A stretch of DNA of 64,000 bases from Elusimicrobiota bacterium (GCA_022709755.1 JAKLIF010000005.1:124001-188000); one strand, 5' to 3'; shown: positions 43,572-53,759, counted from the stretch's first letter. The notes: generated from the letters alone by a model not told the origin. Numbers and translations are program-made.

Positions 43572-45440
43572 ATGTCTGTTCTTGAAATGATCGATAAACC
43601 ATCGGATCTGCACAACATCAAGCCGGAACTCCTGAACGAACTGGCCAAGGACATCCGCCAGAAGATCGTGGACGTCACGTCCCAGACGGGGGGACACCTG
43701 GGCGCCTCCCTCGGATGTGTCGATCTGGCCATCGCCATCCACTACTGTTTCGAATCCCCCAAGGACAAGATCATCTGGGACACAAGCCACCAGGCGTACG
43801 CCCACAAGCTTCTGACGGGCCGGCGGGACCGTTTCCATACGCTCCGCCAGTTCGGCGGGCTCTCGGGGTTCACCCACCGGTCCGAATCGGAACACGACGC
43901 TTTCGTGGCGGGCCATGCCTCCACCTCCATCTCGTCGGCTCTGGGCTACGCGGTCGCCCGCGACGTGCTCCAACAGGACTACAAGGTCGTCTCCGTCACC
44001 AACGACGGCTCCCTCACGGGAGGGATGACCTTCGAAGCCATGCAGAACGCCGGCACCCTCGGGACCGACCTCCTCGTCATCCTCAACGACAACCAGATGT
44101 TCATCTCCCACCGGGTGGGGGCCTTTGGCGCGTTCCTGGCCAAGCTGCTCACGTTGGGATCGGTCAAGCGGTTCGAGAAGAAGGTCGAGAAATTCCTGAC
44201 CCGCATCCATTTCTGGGGCGCCTACCTGCTCCGGCTCGGGAAACGCATCAAGGTGTTTCTGTTCCCCGGCGTGTTGTTCGAGGAGATGGGCTTCTCGTAT
44301 CTCGGTCCGGTGGACGGACACAACATCCACCAATTGATCGAAGTCCTGAGCGCCATCAAAAAGCTCAAAGGCCCGATCGTGCTGCACGTCATCACGAAAA
44401 AAGGCCGTGGATACGAACCCGCCGAACACGACCCGGTCAAATACCACGGCGTCACGCGGTTCAATCCGGAGACGGGCGAGATGGTCAAGCCGGTCTCGGG
44501 ACCGCCCTCCTACACGAAGGTGTTCGGAGAGACGCTCGTGCAGCTGGCCAAACAGGACCCGAAGATCGTGGCCATCACGGCGGCCATGCCGGAGGGCACC
44601 GGGCTCGACCTTTTCCACAAAGAGTTCCCCGCCCGGTTCTTCGACGTCGGATTGGGTGAACCCCACGCCGTCACATTCGCGGCCGGGCTGGCCTGCGGGG
44701 GCCTCAAACCCGTGGTCGCCATCTATTCCACCTTCATCCAACGGTCGTTCGACCAGATGATGCACGACGTGGCCCTGCAGAAACTGCCGGTCGTCATCTG
44801 CCTGGACCGCGGAGGGCTCGTGGGAGAAGACGGCCCGACCCATCACGGGACCTTCGACCTGTCCTTCACGCGGCTGATCCCGAATTTCACCGTCATGTCC
44901 CCGAAGGACGAGAACGAGCTCCAGCACATGCTCAAGACCGCCCTGAACCAGCCGGGGCCCGTCGTCATCCGGTATCCGCGGGGCAGCGGGACGGGAACCC
45001 CTCTGGACACGGAACTGCGTCTCCTGCCGATCGCCAAGGGAGAGATCCTACGGGAAGGGAAGGACCTGACCATCGTGGCCATCGGCACGTTGGTCCAGAA
45101 CGCGCTGGAGGCGGCGGACATCCTTGAAAAAGAGGGCCTGTCGGCCGGGGTGGTCAACGCCCGGTTCGTCAAGCCGCTCGACAAGGAATTCTATAAATCG
45201 ATCGCGGCGAAGACGCCTCTCCTGGTCACCCTGGAGGAGAACTCGATCGTCGGCGGGTTCGGCGGCGCCGTCCGGGAGATACTCGACGGAACGAACACCG
45301 TCATCCGTTCCATCGCCCTGCCCGACTCTTTCGTCGAACACGGCGCCATGCGCAAGCTCTACGAGAAGGTCGGACTGACGCCCGCCCAGATCGCCTCGAA
45401 GGTCCAGGAGTTCCACAAGCAGCGCGTCGCGACGGCATGA
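43572..45440 (+). CDS. dxs: 1-deoxy-D-xylulose-5-phosphate synthase
   Basis: First enzyme of the MEP isoprenoid pathway; ThDP-dependent. A 622-residue protein with the His in SHQAYAHKLLTGR, the ThDP motif GDG-equivalent NDGSLTGGMTFEAMQNAG...ILNDNQMFIS, the Asp/Gly pyrimidine domain (VGLGEPHAVTFAAGLA) and the C-terminal transketolase domain. The GDG of most Dxs is NDG here. An AAGGAG precedes ATG 43572; a TAAAAT box at 43533 has no clear -35. tlyA overlaps the stop by 4 bases. Confidence 0.96.
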   Translation: MSVLEMIDKPSDLHNIKPELLNELAKDIRQKIVDVTSQTGGHLGASLGCVDLAIAIHYCFESPKDKIIWDTSHQAYAHKLLTGRRDRFHTLRQFGGLSGFTHRSESEHDAFVAGHASTSISSALGYAVARDVLQQDYKVVSVTNDGSLTGGMTFEAMQNAGTLGTDLLVILNDNQMFISHRVGAFGAFLAKLLTLGSVKRFEKKVEKFLTRIHFWGAYLLRLGKRIKVFLFPGVLFEEMGFSYLGPVDGHNIHQLIEVLSAIKKLKGPIVLHVITKKGRGYEPAEHDPVKYHGVTRFNPETGEMVKPVSGPPSYTKVFGETLVQLAKQDPKIVAITAAMPEGTGLDLFHKEFPARFFDVGLGEPHAVTFAAGLACGGLKPVVAIYSTFIQRSFDQMMHDVALQKLPVVICLDRGGLVGEDGPTHHGTFDLSFTRLIPNFTVMSPKDENELQHMLKTALNQPGPVVIRYPRGSGTGTPLDTELRLLPIAKGEILREGKDLTIVAIGTLVQNALEAADILEKEGLSAGVVNARFVKPLDKEFYKSIAAKTPLLVTLEENSIVGGFGGAVREILDGTNTVIRSIALPDSFVEHGAMRKLYEKVGLTPAQIASKVQEFHKQRVATA

Positions 45441-46198
45441 CGACCGCCTTGGCCCCCGCTCCCCGGAAGATCAGGCTCGACGTGTTCATGGTCCAGAACG
45501 GGCTCACGGACACGCGGGCCCAAGCCCAGGCGTTGCTCCTGGCCGGGCGCGTCCTCCGACAGGGCCATCCGAACCCCAAACCGGGCGACCTCGTGAAGGC
45601 CGACGAACAGATCACCGTCACGGAACCGCTGCGTTACGCGTCGCGGGGAGGGGAGAAACTCGAAGGCGCCCTGACCGATTTCAAAGTGACCGTCCAAGGA
45701 CGGACGTGCCTCGACATCGGCGCCTCCACGGGCGGCTTCACGGATTGCCTGCTTCAGAACGGGGCCCGGCACGTGGTGGCCCTGGACGTGGGACACGGGC
45801 AGATCCACTGGAAACTCCGGAACGATCCGCGCGTGACGGTGCTCGAGAAATCGCACGTGCTGAAGATCACCCCGGACCAGATGACGACGTGGGCGCCCGA
45901 CATCATCACCATCGACGTGTCCTTCATCTCCCTGGAAAAGGTGCTGCCGCACGTGGCCGCCCTGGTGTCCCATCCCGCGGAATGGATCGTGCTCGTCAAA
46001 CCGCAGTTCGAGGCGGGACCGCACAATACGGTCAAAGGGGTGGTCAGGGACCCGGCGATCCGGGAGGCCGTCTTGACGAACATCAAGAACCGGTTGAAGG
46101 AATGGGGGCTCACGCTCCGGAACGAAACCGTCTCCCCGCTGAAAGGGCCCAAGGGGAACGTCGAATATTTTCTCCATCTTCAGACAAAGGAACGCTGA
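45437..46198 (+). CDS. tlyA: TlyA family rRNA 2'-O-methyltransferase
   Basis: Methylates ribosomal RNA riboses (hemolysin-A-like TlyA). A 253-residue protein with N-terminal S4 RNA-binding domain (about 10-60, RLDVFMVQNGL) followed by an FtsJ-type methyltransferase: SAM motif DIGASTGGFTDCLLQNGA, catalytic D/K pair in TIDVSFISLEK and VLVKPQFEAG. It is coupled to dxs by ATGA, and leuS begins at the next base after its stop. Confidence 0.93.
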   Translation: MTTALAPAPRKIRLDVFMVQNGLTDTRAQAQALLLAGRVLRQGHPNPKPGDLVKADEQITVTEPLRYASRGGEKLEGALTDFKVTVQGRTCLDIGASTGGFTDCLLQNGARHVVALDVGHGQIHWKLRNDPRVTVLEKSHVLKITPDQMTTWAPDIITIDVSFISLEKVLPHVAALVSHPAEWIVLVKPQFEAGPHNTVKGVVRDPAIREAVLTNIKNRLKEWGLTLRNETVSPLKGPKGNVEYFLHLQTKER

Positions 46199-48685
46199 AT
46201 GGCCGAGGTCATCGACTTCAAGGACATCGATCGAAAGTGGCAGACCCGCTGGGAGAAGGATAACGCCTCCCACGCGCCGGACCGTCCCCGACCCGACAAG
46301 GCCTACTACTGTCTGGTGATGTTCCCGTATCCGTCGGGACACCTCCACATGGGCCACGTGCGGAACTACACCATCGCCGACGTGCTGGTGCGTTACAAGC
46401 GCATGAACGGGCATGACGTCATGCATCCCATGGGGTGGGACGCCTTCGGCCTGCCGGCGGAGAACGCGGCCATCAAACACGGCACCAGTCCCAAGGACTG
46501 GACCTACTCCAACATCGCCCACATGCGCGAGATGCTCAAGGGGTTGGGCATCTCCTACGATTGGCGCACCGAGATCGCCACCTGCGACCCCGACTATTAC
46601 CGTTGGAACCAATGGATCTTCCTGAAGATGTTCCGAAAAGGGCTGGCCTACCGGAAGGAAGCCGCCGTGAACTGGTGTCCGTCGTGCCAGACGGTGTTGG
46701 CCAACGAACAGGCCCAAGACGGCCATTGCTGGCGGTGCGACAGCGAGATCACCCAGAAGAACCTGGCCCAATGGTTCTTCAAGATCACCGCCTACGCCCA
46801 GCAGCTCCTGGACGGACATTCGACGCTCGAACAGGGATGGCCGCCGGAAGTGCTGGCCATGCAGAAGAACTGGATCGGCCGGTCCGAAGGGGCCGAGGTG
46901 GATTTCGCCGTCGCGCCGGACGCCCACGTGCAAGGCACGCCGACGATCCGCATCTTCACCACCCGGCCCGACACGCTGTTCGGGGCCACGTTCATGGTCC
47001 TGTCTCCGGAACATCCGCTGGTCCCGGCGCTCACGGCCCCCGACAAGAAGAAATCCGTGGACGATTACATCGTCCTTTCCAAGAAGAAGACGACCCAGGA
47101 ACGGGCCGACCTCAGCAAGGAAAAATCGGGGCTCTTCATCGGCGCCCACGCTCTCAACCCCGTCAACGGGAAACGGATCCCGATCTTCATCGCCGATTAC
47201 GTGCTCATGTCCTACGGGACCGGCGCGATCATGGCGGTACCCGCCCACGACCAGCGCGATTTCGATTTCGCCAAGAAATACGACCTTCCGGTCATCACGG
47301 TCATCCAGCCGCCGGAGGCCCGACTGCCGGACCCCCTAACGGAAGCGCACGAGGCCGACGGGATCCTGGTCAACTCCGGACCTTACGACGGTCTGACCGC
47401 CGACGCGGCCAAGGAAAAGATCACCGCGGACCTTGAACGGAGGAAGATCGGCTCGAAGGCGATCACCTTCAAACTGCGCGACTGGCTCCTGAGCCGGCAA
47501 CGGTACTGGGGAACGCCGATCCCGATCATCTACTGCCCGACGTGCGGCACCGTGCCGGTCCCCGAGAAAGACCTGCCCGTCCGCCTGCCGGATTCGGTCC
47601 AATTCACCGGCAAAGGGGAATCCCCGCTGGCCCAGACCGACTCGTTCGTTCAGACCGTGTGTCCGACGTGCGGGGGGAAAGCCCGGCGCGAGACGGACAC
47701 CATGGACACGTTCGTGGACTCGTCCTGGTATTACACCCGCTATCTCGACCCGAAGAACTCCGACCGGCCGTTCGATCCCGGCAAGGCGAACGCCTGGCTG
47801 CCGGTGCACCAATACATCGGGGGCATCGAGCACGCCTGCATGCACCTCATCTATTCCCGTTTTTTCCACAAGATCCTGCGCGACGAGGGACTGCTGACGA
47901 GCGACGAACCGTTCGCCAACCTGCTGACGCAGGGGATGGTCACCCTGGGCGGTTCGGCCATGTCCAAATCCAAGGGCAACGTGGTGGAACCGTCGGAAGT
48001 CATCGAGCGGTTCGGGGTGGACACCTGCCGGATGTTCATCCTGTTCGCCGCGCCGCCGCGGGCCCAGCTCGAATGGTCGCCTCAGGGCGTCGAAGGCATG
48101 TGGCGCTTCCTCAACAGGGTCTGGCGACTGACGGACAAGCTGTCGGGCTCCTCGCAGCCCGGCGCCGCCGCCGACCCGGGCCTCAACGAACTGCAGATCA
48201 AGACCCATCAGACCATCGCGCGGGTTTCGCGCGACATCGAAAAAGATTTCGGATTCAACACGGCGATCGCGGCGTTGATGGAACTGGTGAACGTGCTCTA
48301 CGGGCTGAACGAATCCCAGTGGAAATCCGCCGAGGCCCGGTTCGCCGTCGAGACGCTCGTGAAGATGCTCTTCCCGTTCGCCCCGCACATGGCCGAGGAA
48401 CTCTGGGAGAAGCTGGGGAACACCCGTCCTCTGTCCCTGTCGTCCGACCTCTGGCCCAAAGCCGACGCGGCGGTGCTGGGGAAGAGCGAGGTCGAATATC
48501 CCATCCAGGTGAACGGGAAAGTGCGCGACCACCTCCGCGTGTCGCCGGACCTGTCCCAGGCCGAGGTGTTGGAGCGGGCCAAGGCCCAGCCGCGCGCGCA
48601 GGAATTCCTCAAGGGCCAGACCATCGTCAAAGAGATATTCGTCCCGAAGCGTCTGATCAATTTCGTCGTAAAACCCAAAAACTGA
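46199..48685 (+). CDS. leuS: Leucyl-tRNA synthetase
   Basis: Class I synthetase, 828 residues. HIGH motif is in PYPSGHLHMGHVRNY (about 43-57), zinc-like cysteines in NWCPSCQTVL, CP1 editing domain with TTRPDTLFGATFMVLSPEH and MAVPAHDQRDFDFA, KMSKS in GSAMSKSKGNVV, and a C-terminal VNGKVRDHL block. It is full length and starts directly after tlyA. The order leuS-lptE-holA is conserved in many Gram-negatives. Confidence 0.97.
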   Translation: MAEVIDFKDIDRKWQTRWEKDNASHAPDRPRPDKAYYCLVMFPYPSGHLHMGHVRNYTIADVLVRYKRMNGHDVMHPMGWDAFGLPAENAAIKHGTSPKDWTYSNIAHMREMLKGLGISYDWRTEIATCDPDYYRWNQWIFLKMFRKGLAYRKEAAVNWCPSCQTVLANEQAQDGHCWRCDSEITQKNLAQWFFKITAYAQQLLDGHSTLEQGWPPEVLAMQKNWIGRSEGAEVDFAVAPDAHVQGTPTIRIFTTRPDTLFGATFMVLSPEHPLVPALTAPDKKKSVDDYIVLSKKKTTQERADLSKEKSGLFIGAHALNPVNGKRIPIFIADYVLMSYGTGAIMAVPAHDQRDFDFAKKYDLPVITVIQPPEARLPDPLTEAHEADGILVNSGPYDGLTADAAKEKITADLERRKIGSKAITFKLRDWLLSRQRYWGTPIPIIYCPTCGTVPVPEKDLPVRLPDSVQFTGKGESPLAQTDSFVQTVCPTCGGKARRETDTMDTFVDSSWYYTRYLDPKNSDRPFDPGKANAWLPVHQYIGGIEHACMHLIYSRFFHKILRDEGLLTSDEPFANLLTQGMVTLGGSAMSKSKGNVVEPSEVIERFGVDTCRMFILFAAPPRAQLEWSPQGVEGMWRFLNRVWRLTDKLSGSSQPGAAADPGLNELQIKTHQTIARVSRDIEKDFGFNTAIAALMELVNVLYGLNESQWKSAEARFAVETLVKMLFPFAPHMAEELWEKLGNTRPLSLSSDLWPKADAAVLGKSEVEYPIQVNGKVRDHLRVSPDLSQAEVLERAKAQPRAQEFLKGQTIVKEIFVPKRLINFVVKPKN

Positions 48686-48701
48686 TTTATCGGAGAGAGC
48701 C

Positions 48702-49316
48702 ATGAACAAGAGAATCGTATCGATCGGAGCGGGACTGATGATGGTGATGACCCTGTTGTCCGGGTGCGGGGAAGACGGGTATCGTCCCAGCGCGGTCATC
48801 TTGCCGAACCACATCCGCAACATCACACTGAGACCGTTCACCAACAGGACCCAGTTCTTCGGGCTGGAGGAAAAACTCTGGCTGGCCGTCTCCCGGGAAT
48901 TCATCCGGGACGGGCGGCTCCCCTACGTGAACGACGAGAAAGAAGCCGACGGCATCGTCATCGGCGAGATCACCCGTTACATCAAGGAACCCATCTCCTA
49001 CGACGTGAACCACGTGGCCGAGGAATACAAGATCTGGATCCTGATCACGCTGAAGTTCTACGACCGGGCCAACAACGTGGCCCTGTGGGAAGAACCGAAC
49101 ATGGAACAGATCTACCGGTATTTCGTGGAGACGAAGCCCGGCGGGATGACGGAAGAGGAAGCCCGTGAGATCGTGTGGGACCTCTTCGCCCGCGACATCG
49201 TCAAGCGCACCATCGACGGCTTCGGCACGGTGATGGGCGCCAGCGAGCGGCGCATCTCCAGCGAAAAACCCAAACCGGCCAAGAAACCGTTCCAGGTACC
49301 GCCCTCCCCCTATTGA
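48702..49316 (+). CDS. lptE: LptE-like LPS-assembly lipoprotein
   Basis: A 204-residue lipoprotein with signal peptide and lipobox LLSGC (C22). The mature protein starts with the GYRPS segment and has the two-layer strand/helix pattern of LptE (PFTNRT, LWLAVSREFIRDGRL, GEITRYIKEPISYD, YKIWILITLKFYD), ending in a Pro/Lys-rich tail. It has a GGAGAG ribosome site and lies between leuS and holA, the usual place of lptE. LptE plugs LptD in the outer membrane and implies that LPS is made. Confidence 0.85.
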   Translation: MNKRIVSIGAGLMMVMTLLSGCGEDGYRPSAVILPNHIRNITLRPFTNRTQFFGLEEKLWLAVSREFIRDGRLPYVNDEKEADGIVIGEITRYIKEPISYDVNHVAEEYKIWILITLKFYDRANNVALWEEPNMEQIYRYFVETKPGGMTEEEAREIVWDLFARDIVKRTIDGFGTVMGASERRISSEKPKPAKKPFQVPPSPY

Positions 49317-49332
49317 CCTGAACCGGGTCCCC

Positions 49333-50379
49333 ATGTATTCCAAGAAATACGTCGAAAAGACCACCTACGGAGACCTCGTCCGCGAATGGAAGGGCGGGCG
49401 GTTCGCCTCCGTCTACCTCTTCGACGGCGGCGACGTGCTGCAGAAGGATGAAGCGGTGGACCGCCTCCGCAAACTCTTCCTGCCCGACGACGTCTCCGGG
49501 ATGAACTTCCTGTGTTTCGACGGCGAGACCGCGGGAGCGGGGGAGATCCTCAACGAAGCGCAGACCCTCCCGTTCCTCGGCGACCACCGGCTGGTGGTCG
49601 TGCGCCGCACCCAGGAGATGGCCGTGTCGGACTGGCGCAGTCTGGAAGAAGCCATGCCGGCCCTGCCCAAGGAGAACTGCCTGGTGCTCCTGTGGGACGG
49701 CAAAGCCAAGGAACAGCTCTCCATCGTCCAGACGGTGAAGACCCGGGGAGAACGCGTCTCGTTCTGGGGGCCTTTCGAGAACCAGGTCCCGGCCTGGATC
49801 CAGGACCGCGCCAAAGTGTTCGGCAAGGGCATCTCGGCCGACGCCATCGAGCGGCTGCAGACGATCTTCGGCCAGAACCTGTTGGACCTGCACGCCGAGA
49901 TGGAGAAACTGGCCCTATACGCCAAAGACCGGCCCCAGATCGAACTCTCCGACGTGGAAACGCTCCTTCCGGAACGATACACCAACCAATTCCTCGAGCT
50001 GGACCGCGCGATCTGGAAACGGGACATCAAGACCGTGCTGGGCATACTGAGGCGGAACCGGCTGGCGGGAGCGGAGAGTCTCTACCAGTTGAGCCAACTG
50101 ATCCAGGCGTTCCGGCGGCTCTTGGTGGCCCAACACCTCCTGTCGCCGGGGCAGACCCCGTCGCGGGAATTCTGGGATTATTTCCGGATCAAGACGATGC
50201 AACCCCAGCAGGAATTCCTGCGGGCGTTGAAGATTTATTCGGCGAAGGAGTTGGAAGCGGGATTGTCCCGTCTCTTGGAAGTGGAAAGGACCCTCAAGAC
50301 GGGGCAAGGGGCCGAAGACGAAGAACTGACGTTGGTGGTCAGGGCGCTGTTACGGCGACAGACACCGGCCGTCGCGTGA
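49333..50379 (+). CDS. holA: DNA polymerase III delta subunit
   Basis: Clamp-loader subunit that opens the sliding clamp. A 348-residue AAA-like protein without a working Walker A, as is normal. It shows SVYLFDGGDVLQKDEAV, the NFLCFDGE...AQTLPFLGDHRLVVVRR block, the middle helical ISADAIERLQTIFGQNL and the C-terminal collar (LAGAESLYQLSQLIQAFRRL). Its position after lptE and before rpsT matches the common gene order. Confidence 0.92.
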   Translation: MYSKKYVEKTTYGDLVREWKGGRFASVYLFDGGDVLQKDEAVDRLRKLFLPDDVSGMNFLCFDGETAGAGEILNEAQTLPFLGDHRLVVVRRTQEMAVSDWRSLEEAMPALPKENCLVLLWDGKAKEQLSIVQTVKTRGERVSFWGPFENQVPAWIQDRAKVFGKGISADAIERLQTIFGQNLLDLHAEMEKLALYAKDRPQIELSDVETLLPERYTNQFLELDRAIWKRDIKTVLGILRRNRLAGAESLYQLSQLIQAFRRLLVAQHLLSPGQTPSREFWDYFRIKTMQPQQEFLRALKIYSAKELEAGLSRLLEVERTLKTGQGAEDEELTLVVRALLRRQTPAVA

Positions 50380-50422
50380 CGGAAAGGTTCAGCCGTCCGG
50401 AAACAGTGATGGGATTTTCAGT

Positions 50423-50716
50423 TCAGCGGGAAGAGGATGCCGACAGACGGCCCACCGCCCGAGACAGACGGGCGATCTTGCGGGACGCGGCGCAACGATG
50501 CACCACGTTCCGCTGACCGAGCCGCGCCCAGACCGCCATGGCTTTTTGAAGCTGTTCCTTGGCTTTGGCCGCGTCTTTTTTCTCGATTGATTCCAAGACT
50601 TGGCGAGCCAGCTCACGGGCTTCATATTTCATGGATTGGTTGGCCCAGGTCCGTTTCACCGATTGGCGCTGAGCTTTGAGTGCGGAAGTATGTCGACCAG
50701 TTTTAAGTTTTGCCAT
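50423..50716 (-). CDS. rpsT: Ribosomal protein bS20
   Basis: A 97-residue, basic, helical protein of the small subunit: MAKLKTGRHTSALKAQRQS at the start, RELARQVLESIEKKD and MAVWARLGQRNVVHRCAASRKIARLSR. It is slightly longer than the usual 87-90, with a SASSSR tail. It runs opposite to holA and murJ and has its own promoter. Confidence 0.95.
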   Translation of the reverse strand: MAKLKTGRHTSALKAQRQSVKRTWANQSMKYEARELARQVLESIEKKDAAKAKEQLQKAMAVWARLGQRNVVHRCAASRKIARLSRAVGRLSASSSR

Positions 50717-50783
50717 TTTGTTTGTGATCTTTCTTGATGCTGAAGTCTATTGACGACCCTAAAAAGTGACGGGACCGTGATGT

Positions 50784-50812
50784 ATACTACCTTGCTCGAC
50801 GACAAAAGTCAA
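50784..50812 (-). promoter_or_regulatory. Promoter of rpsT
   Basis: On the minus strand, TTGACT (50812-50807), a 17-base spacer and TAGTAT (50789-50784). The leader to ATG 50716 is about 60 bases, enough for bS20 feedback control, though no structure is obvious. Confidence 0.55.
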
Positions 50813-50844
50813 GTGCGGATTCAAGACCGCCGCCGGGGCGCGCC

Positions 50845-52431
50845 ATGATCACGGAAGCCCATCGTTCCCAGAAGCTGGTGAAACGGTTCGGCACCGTCTC
50901 TTCGGCCACGCTCATCTCTCGATTATTGGGCTACATCCGAGACGCCATGGTGGCCCACATGTTCGGCGGGGGAAACCTCACCGATGCCTTCTACGCGGCC
51001 TTCCGCGTGCCCAACCTCTTCCGACGACTGTTGGGGGAAGGTCCTCTCACCACCGCGTTCATCCCGGTCTTCACCGAGAAACTCCATTCCGAGAAGCGGG
51101 AAGACGCCGCGGAGTTCTTCCGGGTGGTCTTTTCCACGTTGGCGTTCGTGCTGGTGTGCCTGGTGGTCGTGGGGATCGTCTTCGCGCCGACGCTCACCAA
51201 ACTCATCGCCTGGGGGTTCCAGACCTCCCCCGACAAGTTCGACCTCACGGTCCAACTCACACGTCTGTTGTTCCCGTTCCTCCTGTTCGTCTCGCTGGCA
51301 GCCATCTCCTCCGGCGCCCTCAACGCCCTGGGCCGGTTCTTCCTTCCGTCCGTGGCGCCCGCCATGCTGTCCGTGGCGGAGATCTCATTCATCCTGCTCT
51401 TGATGTTCGGCCTGTTCCCGTCGATCAGCGAAGGCGGGGCCGTCCAAGGATTGGCCCTCAGCGCGGCGGTGGGCGGATTCCTCCATTTCTTCATCCTGGT
51501 CCCTCTGCTCCGGAAGGAAAAGATGTCTCCGGGTTGGCGGTGGAACCCCACCCATCCGGGCGTGCTCAAAGTGGGCTGGCTGGTCCTTCCCGCCGTGGTG
51601 GGACTGTCGGTGGACCAGATCAACGCGTTCTTCGACACCATCTGCGCCTCCTTCCTGATCGAAGGGTCCGTCACGGCGCTCTACAACTCCAACCGGCTGA
51701 TGCAGTTCCCGCTCGCCCTGTTCGGCATCGCCGTCTCCACGGCGGTCATGCCGCAACTCTCGCGAAACGTGGCGGAGGGAGATTTCGAGGAATTGAAGAA
51801 GAACATCAACCTGTCCATCCGGCTGGTGCTCTTCACCGTCCTGCCGGCCATGGTGGGACTGATCGCTCTGGGGATCCCCATCATCACGATCTTGTTTGAA
51901 CACGGGCGCTTCACGGCCCGGGAGACGCTCCTGACCAACTCGGCGATGGCGGCATATTGCCTGGGCCTTCCGGCCTTTTCCGGAGTCAAGATCCTGGTCA
52001 ACACTTTCTATGCCTTGCAAGACACCAAGACCCCCGTCCGCGTGGCCACGTTCTGCCTGCTCATCAACATGATCGGGAACCTGGCCCTCATGTGGCGATG
52101 GGGGGTGGGTGGGCTGGCACTGGCCACGACCATCGCCTCGGTGGTCAACGCCGCGGTGCTGTTCATCCTCCTGCGAAAACGGCTGGGGCTCATGGGGGGG
52201 AAACGCATCCTGACCACTCTCCTCAAATCGTTGACGGCCTCGGTGCTCATGGGCCTCGCCGCCGTCGCGGTGATCCGATCGTTTGATTTCACCCTCTATC
52301 TCCGCGTCCCCCTGGCCGTCACGGTCGGCATGGGGCTCTACGTCCTGTTCGCCCACTGGCTGAAGATGGAAGAACGTCGGCCGTTCATGGAACTGATCCT
52401 CCGCAGGCCCGCGGCCGCCGAAGCGCCGTGA
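50845..52431 (+). CDS. murJ: Lipid II flippase MurJ
   Basis: Moves lipid-linked peptidoglycan precursor across the inner membrane. A 528-residue protein of the MOP superfamily with about 14 helices; N-terminal LGYIRDAMVAHMFGGG and TDAFYAAFRVPNLFRRLLGEGPLTTAFIPVF show the essential Arg residues and the AFIP motif. C-terminal LRKRLGLMGGKR is typical. It starts the operon murJ-uvrC-like-MGMT; the uvrC-like GTG overlaps its stop. Confidence 0.95.
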   Translation: MITEAHRSQKLVKRFGTVSSATLISRLLGYIRDAMVAHMFGGGNLTDAFYAAFRVPNLFRRLLGEGPLTTAFIPVFTEKLHSEKREDAAEFFRVVFSTLAFVLVCLVVVGIVFAPTLTKLIAWGFQTSPDKFDLTVQLTRLLFPFLLFVSLAAISSGALNALGRFFLPSVAPAMLSVAEISFILLLMFGLFPSISEGGAVQGLALSAAVGGFLHFFILVPLLRKEKMSPGWRWNPTHPGVLKVGWLVLPAVVGLSVDQINAFFDTICASFLIEGSVTALYNSNRLMQFPLALFGIAVSTAVMPQLSRNVAEGDFEELKKNINLSIRLVLFTVLPAMVGLIALGIPIITILFEHGRFTARETLLTNSAMAAYCLGLPAFSGVKILVNTFYALQDTKTPVRVATFCLLINMIGNLALMWRWGVGGLALATTIASVVNAAVLFILLRKRLGLMGGKRILTTLLKSLTASVLMGLAAVAVIRSFDFTLYLRVPLAVTVGMGLYVLFAHWLKMEERRPFMELILRRPAAAEAP

Positions 52432-53759
52432 ACCGTGACATCCTCTCGTCGCTGAAGACGCTTCCCCACTCGCCCGGTGTTTACCTCATGCGCGACCCCG
52501 CCGGCGCGCTCCTCTACATCGGCAAAGCCATCGACCTCCGCAAACGGGTATCGTCGTATTTCATCGGGAGCGAAAACCGTCTCACGGCCAAGAACCAGGT
52601 CCTGGTCGGCGTCGTGCACCACATCGATTACATCCCGGCCGCGAGCGAGCGGGAAGCCCTCCTCATCGAACAAAAGCTGATCCGCCGGCACCAACCGCCC
52701 TACAACATCCTCTGGAAGGACGACAAATCCTATCCGTTCATCAAGCTCTCTGTGAAGGAAGATTTTCCCCGACTGGAACTCACCCGCCGGCGGCTCAAGG
52801 ACGGCAACGTGTATTTCGGGCCGTTCCCGGCGGTCTCTCATATCCATCGGCTCCTCCGCTGGATATGGAAGAAGCATCTGCTCCCCCTGCGCCCCTGCCG
52901 GATCGTGTTTTCGGAATCCCAACTGCCGCCGCTCAAAAAGGTGCAGTCCTGCATCTACCTGCACACGAAGGAATGTCCCGCGCCGTGCATCGGGCGGATC
53001 GATAAAGCCGGATACAGAAACATCGTGGACCAGGCGGTCCTCTTTTTCCGGGGAAAGCACACGAACCTCATCGCCCGATGGGAAGGGGAGATGAAGCGCG
53101 CCTCCACACGCAAAGATTACGAGCAAGCCGCCGCGCTGAGGGACAACATCTTTGCGCTGTCCCACATGGCCGAGAAAGTCACCCTGCGCGAGATCACGCC
53201 GGAGCAGGTGGTGGGGAAGATACAATCCTCGACGGCGCTGAAAGAACTTCAACTCGCCCTCGAACTGCCGAACCCGCCCATCACCATCGAAGGGTTCGAC
53301 ATATCGCATACGTTCGGAGAGAACACGGTCGCCTCCATGGTCACCTTCCGCCACGGAAAGCCGGACAAGAACCGATACCGCAAATACCGGATACGGCTGG
53401 CCAAACATTCCGACGACTATGCCGCCCTCAAAGAAGTGGTCCAACGCCGTTACCGCCGCCTCAAAGAAGAGCGGGGCGACTGGCCGGACCTCATCCTGAT
53501 CGACGGTGGACCGGGCCAGTTAAGCTCCGCCGTGGCGTCTTTGGAACAGGTCCAGAAGGCGCATCCACCCATCATCTCGCTGGCCAAGGAGAACGAAGAG
53601 ATCTACCGGCCCGGCGTGGCGAAACCCGTGGTATTGCCGAAAGAATCAGCCGCGCTCCAGATATTGCAACAGGTGAGGGACGAATCGCACCGATTCGCCG
53701 TATCATATCACCGATCTCTCAGAAAGAGACGGTTATTGAACGACGAGGGGAACCCATGA
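52428..53759 (+). CDS. UvrC-like excinuclease without C-terminal HhH domain
   Basis: Resembles UvrC, which makes both incisions in nucleotide excision repair, but has 443 residues instead of about 600. Present: GIY-YIG nuclease (about 10-95, PGVYLM and LYIGKA), the Cys-containing linker (SCIYLHTKECPAPCIGRI), a UVR motif (TRKDYEQAAALRD) and the RNase H-like nuclease domain (EGFDISH, LILIDGGPGQL, ISLAKENEEIY, VRDESHRFAVSYHR). It stops right where the tandem HhH DNA-binding domain should begin. The stop overlaps the ATG of an MGMT gene, so a frameshift is unlikely. The GTG start overlaps the murJ stop. Confidence 0.85.
   Translation: MNRDILSSLKTLPHSPGVYLMRDPAGALLYIGKAIDLRKRVSSYFIGSENRLTAKNQVLVGVVHHIDYIPAASEREALLIEQKLIRRHQPPYNILWKDDKSYPFIKLSVKEDFPRLELTRRRLKDGNVYFGPFPAVSHIHRLLRWIWKKHLLPLRPCRIVFSESQLPPLKKVQSCIYLHTKECPAPCIGRIDKAGYRNIVDQAVLFFRGKHTNLIARWEGEMKRASTRKDYEQAAALRDNIFALSHMAEKVTLREITPEQVVGKIQSSTALKELQLALELPNPPITIEGFDISHTFGENTVASMVTFRHGKPDKNRYRKYRIRLAKHSDDYAALKEVVQRRYRRLKEERGDWPDLILIDGGPGQLSSAVASLEQVQKAHPPIISLAKENEEIYRPGVAKPVVLPKESAALQILQQVRDESHRFAVSYHRSLRKRRLLNDEGNP

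Noticed and set aside
45359-47248. Long open frame on the minus strand (629 codons)
   Set aside because: Shadow of tlyA and leuS; no motif, ribosome site or promoter.
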